A stretch of DNA of 20,024 bases from Priapulus caudatus (GCF_000485595.1 NW_014577235.1:308379-328402); one strand, 5' to 3'; shown: positions 9,766 through 18,845, counted from the first letter of the stretch. Made by a program: numbers and translations. The notes: generated by a model from the sequence alone, not told the origin.

Positions 9766-9933
9766 ACAGTCAAGCCTGTGTTAGTGGACACGTCCGTAGA
9801 ACAGACACCTGTCCGTAAAGGACACTAGGGGTGTTTCTCTCGACTGGCTGTTGCACAGTTACACCACCTCTCTAGAACGGACACCTGTCTATAAAGGACA
9901 CCGTTTGGCGCTCACTTGTGTGAGGTTTGACTT
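9766..9933. mobile_element. MITE related to the one at 6180-6280
   Basis: The left end ACAGTCAAGCCTGTGTTAG and the right end GAGGTTTGACTTT are diverged versions of the 6180 family ends. The interior has two copies of the AGAACRGACACCTGTC.RTAAAGGACAC word, at about 9798 and 9873, where the shorter relative has one. This indicates internal duplication. Confidence 0.65.
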
Positions 9934-11027
9934 TAAATGTTCGTGCGTGTAGTAGTGTAATTGAGATCGGGACCACTGGTCCACTCACACTAGTAACCTC
10001 TGACAGCAGCCTGACCGGTGCAGGACCGGATACGATCGGCCGGAATTGACCATCAACTGGATCAGTTAAAAAAAACGGATTTCGTTTATTATTTTATTCC
10101 CTTTAGATTATTTTCATCATTTATTTTCATTTCCAATTCACACGAACAGCATTTCGTCGAAACTCCGTAGATTTTGATCGTTTATTCGCGATGTGCACGT
10201 TTAGGCTGTGTTCTGCTACGCCGGGGCCTGCGGTTGGTTGCTGGTCGAGGTTACAAGTGGCTGAGTGGTGAATATTCGAGCTTTGGCTCGTAGGTAATGC
10301 ATGTAATTATAACCTCATCATCTACTCAGAGCTGCTATCGAAGCTCGATGGACATTCGCGTATGTTTTGTCAACAGGGCGCGCTGATGTGTGATGCATTG
10401 CCTCCACAGCTATTTCACTGCCATGGGTATAGCCTGTACGCAAGAAGAGTCACCAGCGCCCCCTACCAGCCAGCGGGGGGCGTTTAGGTGGATGTCCTCG
10501 CAGGGTCGTGCCGCTAATACGCCTAGGTCACAGAACAGGTGCTACCACCTAATGTGATTATGTAATTACGCCACTGTAATCATTTGAGCAAACGCCAGAT
10601 TGTGGAATCATAGTGACACAAATGTCGAAGTGATATTTAAGGTAGATGAGAAATTAGATGTTTTTGACTACTAGTGAGTGTTCTTTGCGTGTGTCACGCC
10701 ACAGTAGATACCCGCACACGTGCATGTCAGGATTTTTTTTGTCGGACGAACGCCAACATTTGCCCGCTACGTGTCGCTGTCGTTGCTGTTCTAGTGTTTT
10801 GCTTGCAGCGTCGTGGAGTTGTTTCTGAATCAATGTAAAATTTGTGAAGGGTGATGACAATGATAATGATGATTGATTGACGGATGGATGAATGTTTATG
10901 CTATCATAGCCGAAGGTTTGCGAGTGCTGTGTGATGTAGGTTTAAGTAGACGCAGCAATGATGTACATTTGGCATATCTATTTTGCTTTCTGTTTCCCTT
11001 TCTTCTTGTCATACATATACACATATA
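9934..11027. other. Non-coding stretch, no gene seen
   Basis: No coding exon was recognised. GCGCCCCCTACCAG near 10456-10469 fits the CTCF consensus (minus orientation) at 12 of 14 positions. About 10870-10892 is a short GATT/GGAT patch. Confidence 0.45.
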
Positions 11028-11304
11028 CAGGCCCGTAGCCAGGGGGGGGGGGGTTCGGGGGGTTCGCACGAACCCCCCCTCTCCCGAGCCCCTCCCCGAG
11101 CAAAAAAAAACAAAACTTTTTTCCATTTGGAAATTTGCAAGAATTTCACCTCAGGACCAGATCGCTCCATTTTAGTGTAATAATTGCAAAATCTCCATCG
11201 TGCAAAATCTCCCACACCCTCCCCCGGCTCGGTCACTTCGCGCCCTCACAAATTGCCAACATTTAAAAACGAATCCCCCCAATATAAAGCTGTCTACGGG
11301 CCTG
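11028..11304. mobile_element. 277-bp MITE with perfect 11-bp TIRs
   Basis: CAGGCCCGTAG (11028-11038) is the exact reverse complement of CTACGGGCCTG (11294-11304). CATATA flanks both sides, but the flanks are low-complexity, so the duplication is not secure. The interior has a G run and a perfect hairpin (GGGGGGTTCG at 11057-11066 with CGAACCCCCC at 11069-11078). The overlapping open frames on both strands are non-coding shadows. Confidence 0.78.
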
Positions 11305-11439
11305 CATATATATATATAATTTTTATGCGTGTACATTTTAATTCTAATTTTGCCTTGATGCTCTTGTGTCAGTGCCCTTCCCACCTGACAGGTGGCGCCG
11401 CAGTGTGTTAGCAAGCATTCATGTGTTGTTACCGCATCC

Positions 11440-11459
11440 GTGACTAGCATGCTAGTCAC
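11440..11459. repeat. Perfect 20-bp palindrome
   Basis: GTGACTAGCATGCTAGTCAC is fully self-complementary. It extends outward to ATCCG on the left and CGGAT on the right with a two-base offset, giving a longer imperfect stem over about 11436-11465. Confidence 0.85.
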
Positions 11460-11880
11460 GCGGATACTCTGGTTCATGGAAACATATGCCGACCGCTAGG
11501 TAGCTACTAACGCCACCTGCACTGACTTGGCTGGTCGTGCTGCCCCCCTGTGGAGGCAGCTACAGCTGCATGCTGCCATGCGTTTAAGTAGTTGTGAAGT
11601 GTTTTTGTGTCAGCTACCTCTCTTTAACCCGATCCCTGACCTTCAAGCAGATTCATTCCACCACACACCGAGTAAGCTTCAAAATTGCTAGCAGACGATC
11701 TGTGCGATCGCTGGCAGACATGTGAACATCGTTGAGCTAACGTAATTACTGTGTCTGAGGTCAACATGGCTTTACTGTTGGTGTAACAGTACTGTAGTGA
11801 CTGTAGTTATCTATCCTTGTATATAGATATAACTGCGTCATAACCTGTATACACAGCCACCACAGACTACTACATAACCT

Positions 11881-12240
11881 TTAGATAAAGCAACAACAGA
11901 CTACAACACAAATTCTAGATAAAGCAACAACAGACTACAACACAAATTCTAGATAAAGCAACAACAGACTACAACACAAATTCTAGATAAAGCAACAACA
12001 GACTACAACACAAATTCTAGATAAAGCAACAACAGACTACAACACAAATTCTAGATAAAGCAACAACAGACTACAACACAAATTCTAGATAAAGCAACAA
12101 CAGACTACAACACAATCATTCGATTAAGCAGCAACAGATTACAATGCAATATCTAAAAAAGCAACAGCAGATTACAACACAATCTCTAGATAAAGCAACA
12201 ACAGACTACAAGTAACAACACGATCACTAGATAACAGTCT
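11881..12240. repeat. 34-bp tandem array, homogenised core then decayed tail
   Basis: The unit begins CTAGATAAAGCAACAACAGA and continues CTACAACACAAATT. Copies start at 11881, 11915, 11949, 11983, 12017, 12051 and 12085. The five from 11915 to 12084 are identical. Further diverged copies run to about 12240. The plus strand is rich in A and C and poor in G. The array lies downstream of the likely PLD polyadenylation site. Confidence 0.97.
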
Positions 12241-12720
12241 ACAACAGCCTACAACAGTCTACAACACAGCCTGTAGACATAGTTACAACAGTCTACAACA
12301 CAGCCAGGAGACAAGCTACAACAGACTACAACACAGTCAAAGACAGCTACAACAGCTTACAACAGCCTGTAGACATAGCTGCAACAGACTACAACACAAC
12401 CAAAGACAGCTACAACAGCTTACAGCAGAATCAGACAGCTATAGCAGCTCACAACCGCCTGTAGACATAGCTGCAACATACTACAACAGCTCACAACCGC
12501 CTGTAGACATAGCTACAACATACTACAACAGCTCACAACTGCCTGTATACATAGCTGCAACATACTACAACAGCTCACAACCGCCTGTAGACATAGCTAC
12601 AACATACTACAACAGCTCACAACCGCCTGTAGACATAGCTGCAACATACTACAACCGCCTGTAGACATAGCTGCAACAGACTACAACAGCTTACAACACA
12701 GCCTGTAGGCATAGCTGGTG
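12241..12720. repeat. Related tandem array, 42-bp unit at its right side
   Basis: ACTACAACAG and CTACAACAC words continue in irregular order, then settle into a 42-bp unit starting CCTGTAGACATAGCTGCAAC at 12458, 12500, 12542, 12584 and 12626. A shortened copy begins at 12658 and a last one at 12702. It shares the GCAACAGACTACAACA segment with the adjacent 34-bp array, so the two are probably stages of one expansion. Confidence 0.92.
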
Positions 12721-13067
12721 GCAGTAGGCAATTCTCACAAGCGCCACGCTGGTATGCAGGTCCATCCAACAGATGTCACTACCATCTGACTTATCACTCT
12801 TACTACGTCCATTCTATTCCCGACCCCCTCCCTATACCATTTCTGTAACCAAAGTTTTGTCTTTTCGTTGACATCTACTGGTTGTTAGCTAGTGTGATTC
12901 TGTCATTATTTATCACCATAGGTATGTAGATTTGTACATTTAATAATAAATGCATCCACTGTCAAAAGTATTATATATATAGCTATATATCTACTTCTGT
13001 TGTTTTTACATATTGTTGCCAACAAGCCAGTAGTACAGTCTATGTAGTAGAAGTCTTCCATGTACAC
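12721..13067. other. AT-rich spacer between tandem arrays and PLD 3' end
   Basis: No gene was seen. A TA-rich imperfect palindrome lies at about 12971-12990. Confidence 0.45.
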
Positions 13068-13073
13068 TTTATT
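13068..13073 (-). terminator. Candidate polyadenylation signal for the PLD gene
   Basis: On the minus strand this reads AATAAA, followed by GTGTACATGG, a GT-containing stretch of the kind found downstream of cleavage sites. Using it would give a 3' UTR of about 1.2 kb. A second AATAAA at 13384-13389 (minus) would give about 0.9 kb. Which is used cannot be told from sequence. Confidence 0.35.
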
Positions 13074-14003
13074 GATACCACGGAGCTGGATATAATAACA
13101 GTGTTATTATATACATTGATATATATATATAATATATATTTCGCAGCATACTATAGCAATTTTGACAGGAGACAGTGCTGCCAATGAAAGGTGTTGGCTG
13201 CATTCGAATTTTCGCGCATTGTAATGAAGATTTTTATCAGCAAGATATACAGAACAGTCATTCTCTTATTGTAGTCGTCATTATTGATTTTATCAAGAAC
13301 TCACTAATCACAGAGCTGCAATAAGGGGTATGCACTTGGTATTATCAAAGGCAGTATGCAATTTATATAGATTTTTTATATTATTTATTCTTTTTATTAT
13401 CGACATTTCGACAGCAAGTGTGAAACTCTGAGACTGAAGTTAATTCATGTTTTTACGCTTGCCCTGGGTAAATTGGTTATCAAACTAGTTGTGTCGAGTG
13501 AGGAAGTGACCCACGTTTCAGCGAAAAGAGTACGAACTACACGTAAAGGAAGGGAGAGCCCATGCATGCGTAAATACCTGCAGTGTGTGTCTCATCCATC
13601 TCACATCTGCTTTTATTGCGCGTCAGATGCCATATAATCGGCTGGATAAATTTATACACGTAGCGCATGTACACACTTCTTACATTTGTACACTGCAATA
13701 CAGTCCAGCTGGTCGCATTATAATGAACACTGATGTATGTATGCATACTATATTATACTGGTAAGTGCTAATAATGATACGTAAGTGCTTCATGAATATG
13801 GGTCAGAAAAGTCTAAAGATACCGTTTCGGGGGGGGGGGGCAAGTAGTAAACTAAATTTCCAGACAAAAGTAAGTACAGTCCGTGAATATTATTAACACG
13901 TTTACATATACTGTCGAAATAATTGTGCAATTACTCATGAAGTGAGTGTCATGAACATATTGTGTACATGTAGCTATTACCATGAACTATTGCTACTGCG
14001 GCT

Positions 14004-14108
14004 GATGATGATGATGATGATGGTGGTACTCCTGCTGCAGCTGTTGCTGGGGCTGTGCTGCTGCTGCTGCTGCTGCTACTACTACTATTACTGATGCTGC
14101 TGCTGGCA
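14004..14108 (-). repeat. Compound CAG/CAT/TAG triplet repeat, likely in the PLD 3' UTR
   Basis: On the plus strand the tract reads GATGATGATG, CTGCTGCAG, CTGCTGCTG and CTACTACTA in succession. In the PLD transcript this is CAG- and CAU-rich and begins about 180 bases after the stop codon. CAG runs of this length can form a hairpin in RNA. Confidence 0.85.
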
Positions 14109-14287
14109 ATGGTTATAAACATATGGTATGCTCTCCCCTATAGCCCCCTCCTTGGTGAAGGATGGTGGCTGCATGTTTGCAGCACACCCTAATCGATAGC
14201 TCCACTCCTTGGTGGCTGGTGACCTTACGTCAAGGGCAAGTCCTCAACCGTAGTCATCTCTTGATGATAGCTGAGGAAAGCGATCCC

Positions 14288-14518
14288 TCACGTCCAGAGC
14301 ATGTCTGGCACGAGCCCCTCTTTCGTTGTAGCTGGCGGTCTTATGTCCACGTCAGCTAGGAAATGCAGAGGCAAGAAGACGAGATATCCCTTGACCCTCA
14401 ACAGCTGCTCTCTTGCTGCATCAACGTCCGTGATCGCCAGGTGGCGCTTTGCCCTTTCTTTGTAGTCGGCCAACTGCTCAAACGTGCGCACGAGGTCTGT
14501 CGGGATGCAGTTGAACAC
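14288..14518 (-). CDS. PLD terminal exon
   Basis: The acceptor is TTTTTCTTCAG, ending at 14519. The exon opens in phase 0 with [16 protein letters not shown] and runs through [18 protein letters not shown] to PDMLWT and a TGA stop (14288-14290). This matches the family's C-terminal block (RGFLVQFPFYFL and a terminal EVWT in human PLD1), in which the extreme C-terminus is known to matter for catalysis. Length and ending suggest a complete, uninterrupted C-terminus. Confidence 0.93.
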   Translation of the reverse strand: MFNCIPTDLVRTFEQLADYKERAKRHLAITDVDAAREQLLRVKGYLVFLPLHFLADVDIRPPATTKEGLVPDMLWT

Positions 14519-17500
14519 CTGAAGAAAAATACGAGGTCAAGCCAAGATCGAATGGATACTTCTGCGTGAGAGCATACATAATACAGGGTGATATAAGACA
14601 TAAGATAATACAAAAGACAGCGTAACATGAGAAATATGACCATACAGAATACAGGGTAACCTAATATGGGGGACTGTTCGTAAGACAGGGTAACATATTC
14701 CAGGGACCCACACGTGAGTCAGGGTTTCATAAAACAAGGTACCATACGTAGGACAGGGTAACATAATACTGGGTAACGCAAGATAGGGGGGCCGTGCATA
14801 AGACAGGTGACATAAGACAAGAAACCATGCATAAGCTCTAACAAAAACAGGGCAACATACGCCAGGGAACCATACTTAAGACAAGGTAACAGAAGACAAG
14901 AGACCTTGCATAGGACAGAGACAAACAAAGTCACAGGGTAACATATGCCAGGGAACCATGCTTAAGACAGGGTGACACGAGACAAGCCTGTAGATCAGCC
15001 AACACGGGCGTTGCTGGACTAACACTGAGGGAGAGAGAGATACCTGGTCAAAGACGCGTGTGTTGATGGCTGACGTCGTCATCCACACGTGCGTGTAGAA
15101 GTGATCGCTGACCGGGTCGGCAACAACATCAGCACCTCCACTGACGTCCATCAAGCCAAGCAGCTCCCTGTGTGTCACAACCATAGAAATATACAGAGAC
15201 ACTAGTAGAGACTATATAGACTAGTGTAGTATTTCTCTGGTCACAACAGTCTACGATGCATTCATATGAGACGCAAGCAACGGCGATGGTATGTTATCTG
15301 CCAAGGCAAGGTAATGTTCTTCCTCTGTGTGTAAATTGTTTGTTTCTATCTTTCCACAACTCATCAATATATAAATAATGTAATTAATATACATTACATT
15401 AAGAGTAGCATAATTAACATAAGAACTTAATTATATTGCTCCATGCGCATATGCACACCCATGCGCATGCATGCACACACATAATACTTATATAGTACAT
15501 CATCAGTTGTCACTACTCTGAGTAGTATAATGATAAGGTTGGTTCGATGATTATTTAAGGAAGAGAGATGAAGAGTTCTCACCTGAACACCTGTGTGCGG
15601 AGTGAACCCACGAACAGTCCCCTCTGACCTTCCTTGCCATCGAACGTACACGGAACAAACTCCGTGTCTTCAAAGATGGCCGCTGTCTCGCTGTCCCTGC
15701 TGCCACGCATGCTGCGCTCGTTGATGTTGGCAGAACCTATGATGCAGAGGCGATCGTCTACGATCAACATCTTGCTGTGGATGTAGATCAGCTCAGATAC
15801 CTACAAACGTGAGAAATTTGTTTGATAAATATCTCCTCATTTATAGTATCAGATAGCTGCTGTTTACTAAATATGTTATTTTTTTATTATAATTATTATT
15901 ATCATCACTATTATTATTATTATCATTATTATTATTATATTAGTCAATGTAGACTTAAAAATGTCATAATGAATAATATAAAATTTCCAAGTTTACGGAA
16001 CTTGATAACGAAAGTGTGTGAGTCTACATGTGTGAACGGTATCAGGGGATCTGCATTTGTACACATTACATACGTGATAGAGTACTCAGGACTGTAACTA
16101 GTGGGGGGGGCAAGGAGAACAGTTTCCCTCTCTCCCAGAGAAATGTAGATACATTACTGTCAGTGGCGGTCACCTTCTCAGAACACACCACGCATGCGGC
16201 TCCCCCCCCCCACCAGGTAAAATGGGTTAGCTACGCTCCTGGTAGTCCAGCATTCACACCATATCGTATCATTGGTGATCAACCGTCTATTTCCTTTACA
16301 CCAGCACGCTGGCAGGTACATGGCACTTACCGGTTGTCCCCTCAGTTCCCCGTGCGTACGCGTGCCATGGAAGCTGATGTACTCTTGAGAAGGTATTCCT
16401 AAGATGAAACAGGGAGCAGTTATTATGTAACGTTACATGCCTGCGTTCCAGTCCCGCATTCTGCCACTTGTGAGAGAACATTCTCGTGAAATCGAAACCG
16501 AAACTAATTGATTTAGTTTGGTGTAAATGTACAGAAAAATGCAAGTATGCAGAACCCACCACACACCCACACCACACGTATATCATACTGTGTCACCACA
16601 CCAACAGACCACACCACCACACACCCACACCGCACGTATATCATACTGTGTCACCACACCAACAGACCACACCACCACACACTCACACCGCATGTATATC
16701 ATACTGTGTCACCGCACCAACAGATCACACCACCACACACCCACACCGCACGTATATCATAGTGTGTCATCGCACCAACAGAGCACACCACCACACACCC
16801 ACACCGCACGTATATCATACTGTGTCACCGCACCAACAGACCACAGCACCACACACCCACACCGCACGTATATCATACTGTGTCACCGCACCAACAGACC
16901 ACAGCACCACACACCCACACCGCACGTATATCATACTGTGTCACCGCACCAACAGACCACAGCACTGCACGTACGTCGCACTGTGTGTCACCTATATACA
17001 CTACATCACCTACCAGCTGCGCTCAATCTCTCCAGCAGGGAATTGCCGCCGCGCGAGATGGAGGTGTACTGCCAGTGAGTGACAGCCTGAATCGCGTAGC
17101 CGCTAGGAGCTCCTACTTCTCCCTCGAAGCCTGGCAGGAGGGGCATCACGACGTACACCCTGCATGCGTGAGAGAGACATGACAGCACCATCGTGTAAAA
17201 CAACAGTTAGGAAGCCTGGCAGGAGGGGCATCACGACGTACACCCTGCATGCATGAGAGACATGACAGCACCATCGTGTAAAACAACAGTTAGGAAGCCT
17301 GGCAGGAAGGGCATCACGACGTACACCCTGCATGCATGAGGGATACGAAAGCACGTGTAAGAAACCTGTTACGAGGTAAGTGTTGTGCGGAATATCGCTG
17401 TCATGTGCACGTAAATCTTTAACGTGATTCTACTATCACGGCATCGACGCATTCTTTAAATGATCTATATGCTGTGTCTCAATACTAACGGAAATACATG

Positions 17501-17935
17501 AAGTATTCCTTAAAAACAAAGTATGAAAATGGTAAGATTCTCTTAATTAATGAACTCTCCACCTAACATTGCTTTCATCTCACCTCGTATTTTTAGCTCC
17601 TTTGTTATGACTTCTTATATTTCTGCTTTTTCTTATCCTCTTGGTACCCCGGTGGGACATAAGGCTGTTATATTTCTGATATTCTCCTGATATTTCGCTT
17701 CGTTATGATTTAGCTTATAGTGAGTTGACGTGGGCGTGAGTATATTCACCTGAAGTTCTCGCCTGCCTCGTGAGCCTGCCGGATGCGATCGAACAGAGCC
17801 TGAGCAATGCCGTTAATCACAACAGTGCTGTCCATCTGTGTGATGAAGAACTGATTCTGTAAAGTAAGGAATACACAACGTGACAGAGCATGTGTGTGTA
17901 TGAGAGAAGCTGCAAGAGAGAGAGAGAGAGGACAG

Positions 17936-18007
<72 letters not shown>

Positions 18008-18845
18008 CTCACGACAACCAGAAGACATAGATACCACAAAAAATCGTGCAACAAAAAAGGTGCATGTTCAATTTTGCTCACGACGGCAAGTCGATGCCAC
18101 GATGCTCAAAATTTCGTAGGACTGTCTTGCCGACGACCCCGATGACCACGATTTGCCCAAATTTTCCTGTCGTGTCGTTGCACAAATGCGTCGTTGCTCG
18201 GTTGTGACCAGGGCCTAAGGTTACAACCTCATTATCTGAGCAAACTGTTAATGAACACGGTCTTTCTGATGCACGATTGTACATTATCTGCAAGATTTTC
18301 ATTATATTCCACACTCCAGGACATTGTTAACACGATGAGTCAATGCAATGGATATAGATAGTACAAAAAAAATAGGTATAAATTACTTCTGGTAAAACTC
18401 GAGATACAAGCGTTTTCACATTCGCAGCCAGACGCCTTACTTTGGCATGCGTTATCCAACGCTGTCACTGAGAAGTGGCGAAAAACGAGGCGCAGCGCTA
18501 GGAGCGAGCTGCCGTAGACACAGCGGAACCGCATGTCGTGCCACCGGATCCAGCAGGCGTCGTCTTACGGTCAATCTGGTCTTCAAACACAAGAACACCT
18601 TTATGTATAACAATGGCAGCCATGTTGTTTATCTTCTATTTCTTATCTTCCTATAATTTCTCCCTCTTTCCTTCCCCTCTCTCTCTCTCTTTCCTTACTC
18701 TCTCCTCGTGGGGGGTACCTGAGAAAGGGGCATCAAGATTGGGTCACGTCCCTTGAGAATGAAGTTGGAATAATCCTTGCCGACCCACAGCCGCTTGTCG
18801 TTAGTGTCCACAGAGAACGCCTTTGGCAGTCGCGGTGGGTTTATT
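14288..18845 (-). CDS. Phospholipase D (PLD1/PLD2 family), C-terminal part of gene
   Basis: Animal PLD1/PLD2 enzymes hydrolyse phosphatidylcholine to phosphatidic acid and choline at cytosolic membrane faces, using two HKD motifs that form one active site. Recognised exons in transcript order are 18719-18845, 18441-18580, 17750-17856, 17014-17159, 16331-16398, 15583-15800, 15044-15167 and 14288-14518. The last six are intact, have GT/AG boundaries and join in phase. They cover the region from NQFFIT through [25 protein letters not shown] and HSKMLIVDD to a terminal MLWT; human PLD1 ends similarly in EVWT. The two upstream exons contain extra bases that break the frame. About 75 residues expected between them and NQFF were not found. 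The first HKD motif and the PX/PH domains should lie beyond 18845, mostly outside the window. The gene could be a decaying copy, or functional with assembly errors. Confidence 0.93.
14575..14985. repeat. Diverged tandem repeat filling a PLD intron
   Basis: Words ACAGGGTAACATA, GACAAG and ACCATGCATAAGAC recur in order across the intron between exons 15044-15167 and 14288-14518, at a loose period of about 55-65 bases. Frames through it on the minus strand are repeat artefacts. Confidence 0.8.
15044..15167 (-). CDS. PLD exon, post-HKD2 segment
   Basis: The acceptor is TGTGACACACAG (ending 15168) and the donor CAG|GTATCT. The first base completes the arginine codon begun in the previous exon (FR|ELLGLMD). 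The exon encodes [12 protein letters not shown] and INTRVFDQ, matching the family's DPVSDKFFKEVW and NATIYDK. It ends in phase 0. A G/A-rich insert (SGGADVVA) lies where paralogues vary. Confidence 0.92.
15583..15800 (-). CDS. PLD exon carrying the second HKD motif
   Basis: The acceptor is CACGTTTGTAG (ending 15801) and the donor CAG|GTGAGA. The exon starts [16 protein letters not shown]: the catalytic H, K and D of HxKxxxxD are all present, followed by [12 protein letters not shown] and RDSE, which are diagnostic of the second PLD catalytic half. It ends with [19 protein letters not shown]. The frame is uninterrupted over 72 codons, so this catalytic half appears functional. Confidence 0.96.
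16087..16241. mobile_element. Possible short MITE in a PLD intron
   Basis: The left end CAGGACTGTAACTAG and the right end, whose reverse complement is CAGGAGCGTAGCTAACC, are imperfect inverted copies. The interior contains G8 and C10 runs typical of these elements. Flanks GTACT and GTAGT agree at four of five positions, which may be a decayed 5-bp duplication. Confidence 0.5.
16331..16398 (-). CDS. PLD exon, short segment before HKD2
   Basis: The acceptor is TTTCATCTTAG (ending 16399) and the donor CCG|GTAAGT. The 68-base exon completes a glycine codon and encodes [19 protein letters not shown], aligning with the family's NYISFCGLRTHAELEG. It ends in phase 0, so the next exon opens directly with [10 protein letters not shown]. 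Confidence 0.93.
16563..16990. repeat. 58-bp tandem array in a PLD intron
   Basis: Seven copies of a unit containing CGTATATCATACTGTGTCAC and CACACCCACACC recur at an exact 58-base step (16577, 16635, 16693, 16751, 16809, 16867, 16925), with a partial copy after 16970. Because 58 is not a multiple of three, all plus-strand frames stay open over long stretches. The histidine/threonine-rich frames are artefacts. Confidence 0.97.
17014..17159 (-). CDS. PLD exon with the [11 protein letters not shown] block
   Basis: The acceptor is CACGCATGCAG (ending 17160) and the donor CTG|GTAGGT. The first base completes the arginine codon, then [20 protein letters not shown] and [10 protein letters not shown] follow, aligning with [15 protein letters not shown] and NSILGQLKAE of the family. 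This block lies between NQFF and HKD2. The start of the exon and its splice site are copied twice more just upstream (17211-17340). Confidence 0.94.
17126..17340. repeat. Tandem triplication of an exon start and its 3' splice site
   Basis: Segments beginning GAAGCCTGGCAGGA at 17126, 17211 and 17294 recur at 85 and 83 bases. Each unit carries the first 11-12 codons of the PLD exon ([11 protein letters not shown]) together with the GCATGCAG acceptor, and the first two also share the upstream intron bases. The copies are nearly identical, so the duplication is recent. Confidence 0.93.
17750..17856 (-). CDS. PLD exon starting NQFF
   Basis: The acceptor is CCTTACTTTACAG (ending 17857) and the donor TTCAG|GTGAAT. 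It encodes [13 protein letters not shown] and [13 protein letters not shown], aligning with the family's ENQFFIS and RILKAHRENQKYR. It starts in phase 0 and leaves two bases for the arginine codon shared with the next exon. The frame is intact. Confidence 0.94.
17917..18008 (+). repeat. GA microsatellite (CT on the PLD coding strand)
   Basis: An imperfect GA run of about 90 bases. On the PLD strand it is a CT tract ending about 60 bases before the 3' splice site of the NQFF exon. Confidence 0.95.
18069..18228. repeat. Possible dispersed repeat in a PLD intron
   Basis: The segment is dense in CGTCGTTGC and CACGAC words and ends in a near-perfect inverted pair (GGTTGTGACC at about 18199-18208 with GGTTACAACC at about 18219-18228) around AGGGCCTAA. 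It resembles the end of a MITE, but no second end was identified. Confidence 0.35.
18441..18580 (-). pseudogene. PLD exon broken by multiple insertions
   Basis: The acceptor is TTGTGTTTGAAG (ending 18581) and the donor AAA|GTAAGG. Fragments in different frames match one conserved PLD block: IDRKTTP, then WHD, then VYG, then a V.RHF word, then a degenerate version of IQRWN before a final lysine. The family needs about 119 bases here, but the exon has 140. Most differences are small insertions, with some substitutions. It therefore cannot be translated as written. Either the copy is decaying or this part of the assembly is of low base quality. Confidence 0.75.
18719..18845 (-). CDS. PLD exon with GKDYSNF, frame disturbed near its end
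   Basis: The acceptor is TTGGCTCTCAG (ending 18846) and the donor CTCAG|GTACC. It encodes [20 protein letters not shown] followed by [11 protein letters not shown], matching the conserved W.GKDYSNF..KD of the family. After that lysine the written frame departs from the family. Removing one G (in AAGGGAC, about 18754-18756) and one T (in CAATCTTG, about 18740-18746) from the comparison restores a family-like KD..QLD.PF pattern, and the exon end then matches the phase of the next acceptor. These are two probable single-base insertions. Confidence 0.8.

Noticed and set aside
11881-12720. CRISPR-like direct repeat array
   Set aside because: The units are contiguous with no unique spacers, and the host DNA is animal nuclear DNA. 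It is a minisatellite.
16486-17082. 198-codon histidine/threonine-rich open frame, plus strand
   Set aside because: It is the translation of the 58-bp array. It overlaps a confirmed PLD exon on the other strand, and other frames are equally open.
17103-17354. 83-codon minus-strand open frame containing [11 protein letters not shown]
   Set aside because: It is created by the tandem triplication of the exon start and crosses the true splice acceptor. Only the portion below 17160 is coding, in the exon's own frame.
18078-18314. 78-codon minus-strand frame in the PLD interval lacking an exon
   Set aside because: It has no match to the expected PLD linker and overlaps repeat-like DNA with a terminal inverted pair.
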